Source of the DNA: Hyaloperonospora brassicae
Taxonomy: Eukaryota; Oomycota; Peronosporomycetes; Peronosporales; Peronosporaceae
NCBI GenBank assembly: GCA_947650285.1
Contig: CANTFL010000617.1
Location: 1-64,000 of the forward strand
Length of the DNA stretch: 64,000 bases
Direction of reading: 5' to 3'
Below the pieces are notes generated by a model. It had not been told where the DNA came from, searched no databases, and worked only from the letters and a program-made list of their open reading frames with translations. Of the stretch, positions 63,767 through 64,000 are shown piece after piece (the first letter of the stretch is position 1; every line of letters begins with the position of its first letter). Position numbers and translations under genes: made by a program.

Positions 63767-64000
63767 ATACTCGTCACAGAGGATGAGTATGTGGCCGATA
63801 TTCGGTCGGCAACAGTATTTGCTGAGAACGAACGGGTTCTCAGCAGCTCATCGATGGACGAAAGTGTCCTCGATGAGAAGACTCAGATTGATCGATACAC
63901 GTCTCAATCCTGGGAGTAGCTTCAGGCAAATCCTTTGTGTAAGGATTTGATCGAATTCAAGGATGTGTTCCCTGAATCCGTACCTTGCGAGTTGCCTAAG
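63767..64000 (+). pseudogene. element C: pol continues past the window edge
   Basis: After TGA 63764 the same frame continues ILVTEDEYVADIRSATVFAE, NERVLSSSSMDESVLDEKTQ, has a TAG at 63917-63919 and goes on LQANPLCKDLIEFKDVFPES. It is cut by the window end just before the RT domain. Confidence 0.85.

Larger units (their letters stand above)
61077..63949. repeat. dense array of short inverted repeats across element C
   Basis: I found 25 inverted repeats with perfect arms of 9-14 bp and loops of 0-12 nt, in the LTR and throughout gag, protease and linker. Examples by arm positions: 61592-61600/61607-61615 CGGTAGAAC; 61723/61737 AGCCTTGCT; 61960/61977 TGAGCAAATG; 62151/62165 GTAAGCGTG; 62347/62361 TAGCATGAG; 62472/62487 AGCGATTGC; 62608/62622 CGCTGTTGCG; 62796/62810 GAAGTGACAAA; 63003/63018 AGTACGATGA; 63248/63264 CACAGTGTAGT; 63521/63533 CTTGAGGAAG; 63602/63614 ACCAAGACGTT; 63820/63836 TGCTGAGAAC; 63927/63941 CAAATCCTT. 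Many 6-8 bp stems fill the gaps. In random sequence about 0.1 such 9-bp cases are expected in this length. Confidence 0.93.

Overview
This window looks like a transposon-rich, gene-poor stretch of an oomycete nuclear genome (Phytophthora or downy-mildew type). Four observations support this. The Ty3/Gypsy elements read like oomycete families. There is a small secreted six-cysteine protein of PcF/SCR type, preceded by an oomycete-like initiator plus flanking motif. There is a secreted protein with an RXLR-like (KGLR) and dEER motif. There are no bacterial features. No species can be named from sequence alone.

Layout. 1-8989: a decayed minus-strand Gypsy element A (family G) with a ~2-kb solo LTR (N3) inserted in its reverse transcriptase. 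9292-11234: three solo LTRs of family G, two of them an inverted pair with perfect target duplications. 11262-12920: weak LINE remnant. 13707-14031: degenerate 15-bp tandem repeats. 14676-14864: PcF/SCR-type gene. 16315-38141: Gypsy element H1 (plus strand), whose 5' LTR carries a Copia-like solo LTR and whose gag gene is split by N1, a 13.6-kb minus-strand LTR element (18152-31781). 39043-41580: LTR plus gag remnants D and E. 42353-54733: N2, a diverged relative of N1, next to the minus-strand family G element B (54734-58573). 58638-59608: solo LTR F with a mitochondrial nad7-like segment inside. 60333-60689: RXLR-like effector candidate. 61077-64000: family G element C, the youngest copy, cut by the window edge.

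How the parts fit together. Each Gypsy element shows the order LTR, primer-binding site, gag with CCHC knuckle, protease, RT, RNase H, integrase, chromodomain, LTR, mostly broken by stops and frameshifts. N1 and N2 also carry a second gene on the strand opposite to gag-pol. It starts just inside the 3' LTR and encodes coiled coils plus a conserved C-terminal block, so these elements look ambisense. H1 and A have similar antisense coiled-coil frames.

The most unusual signal is in family G. The LTR, gag, protease and downstream coding sequence of element C are tiled with near-perfect short inverted repeats. I found 25 with arms of 9-14 bp and loops of 0-12 nt in 2.9 kb, and several covary between copies. 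Chance predicts about 0.1. I know of no description of such an element, but I could not search.
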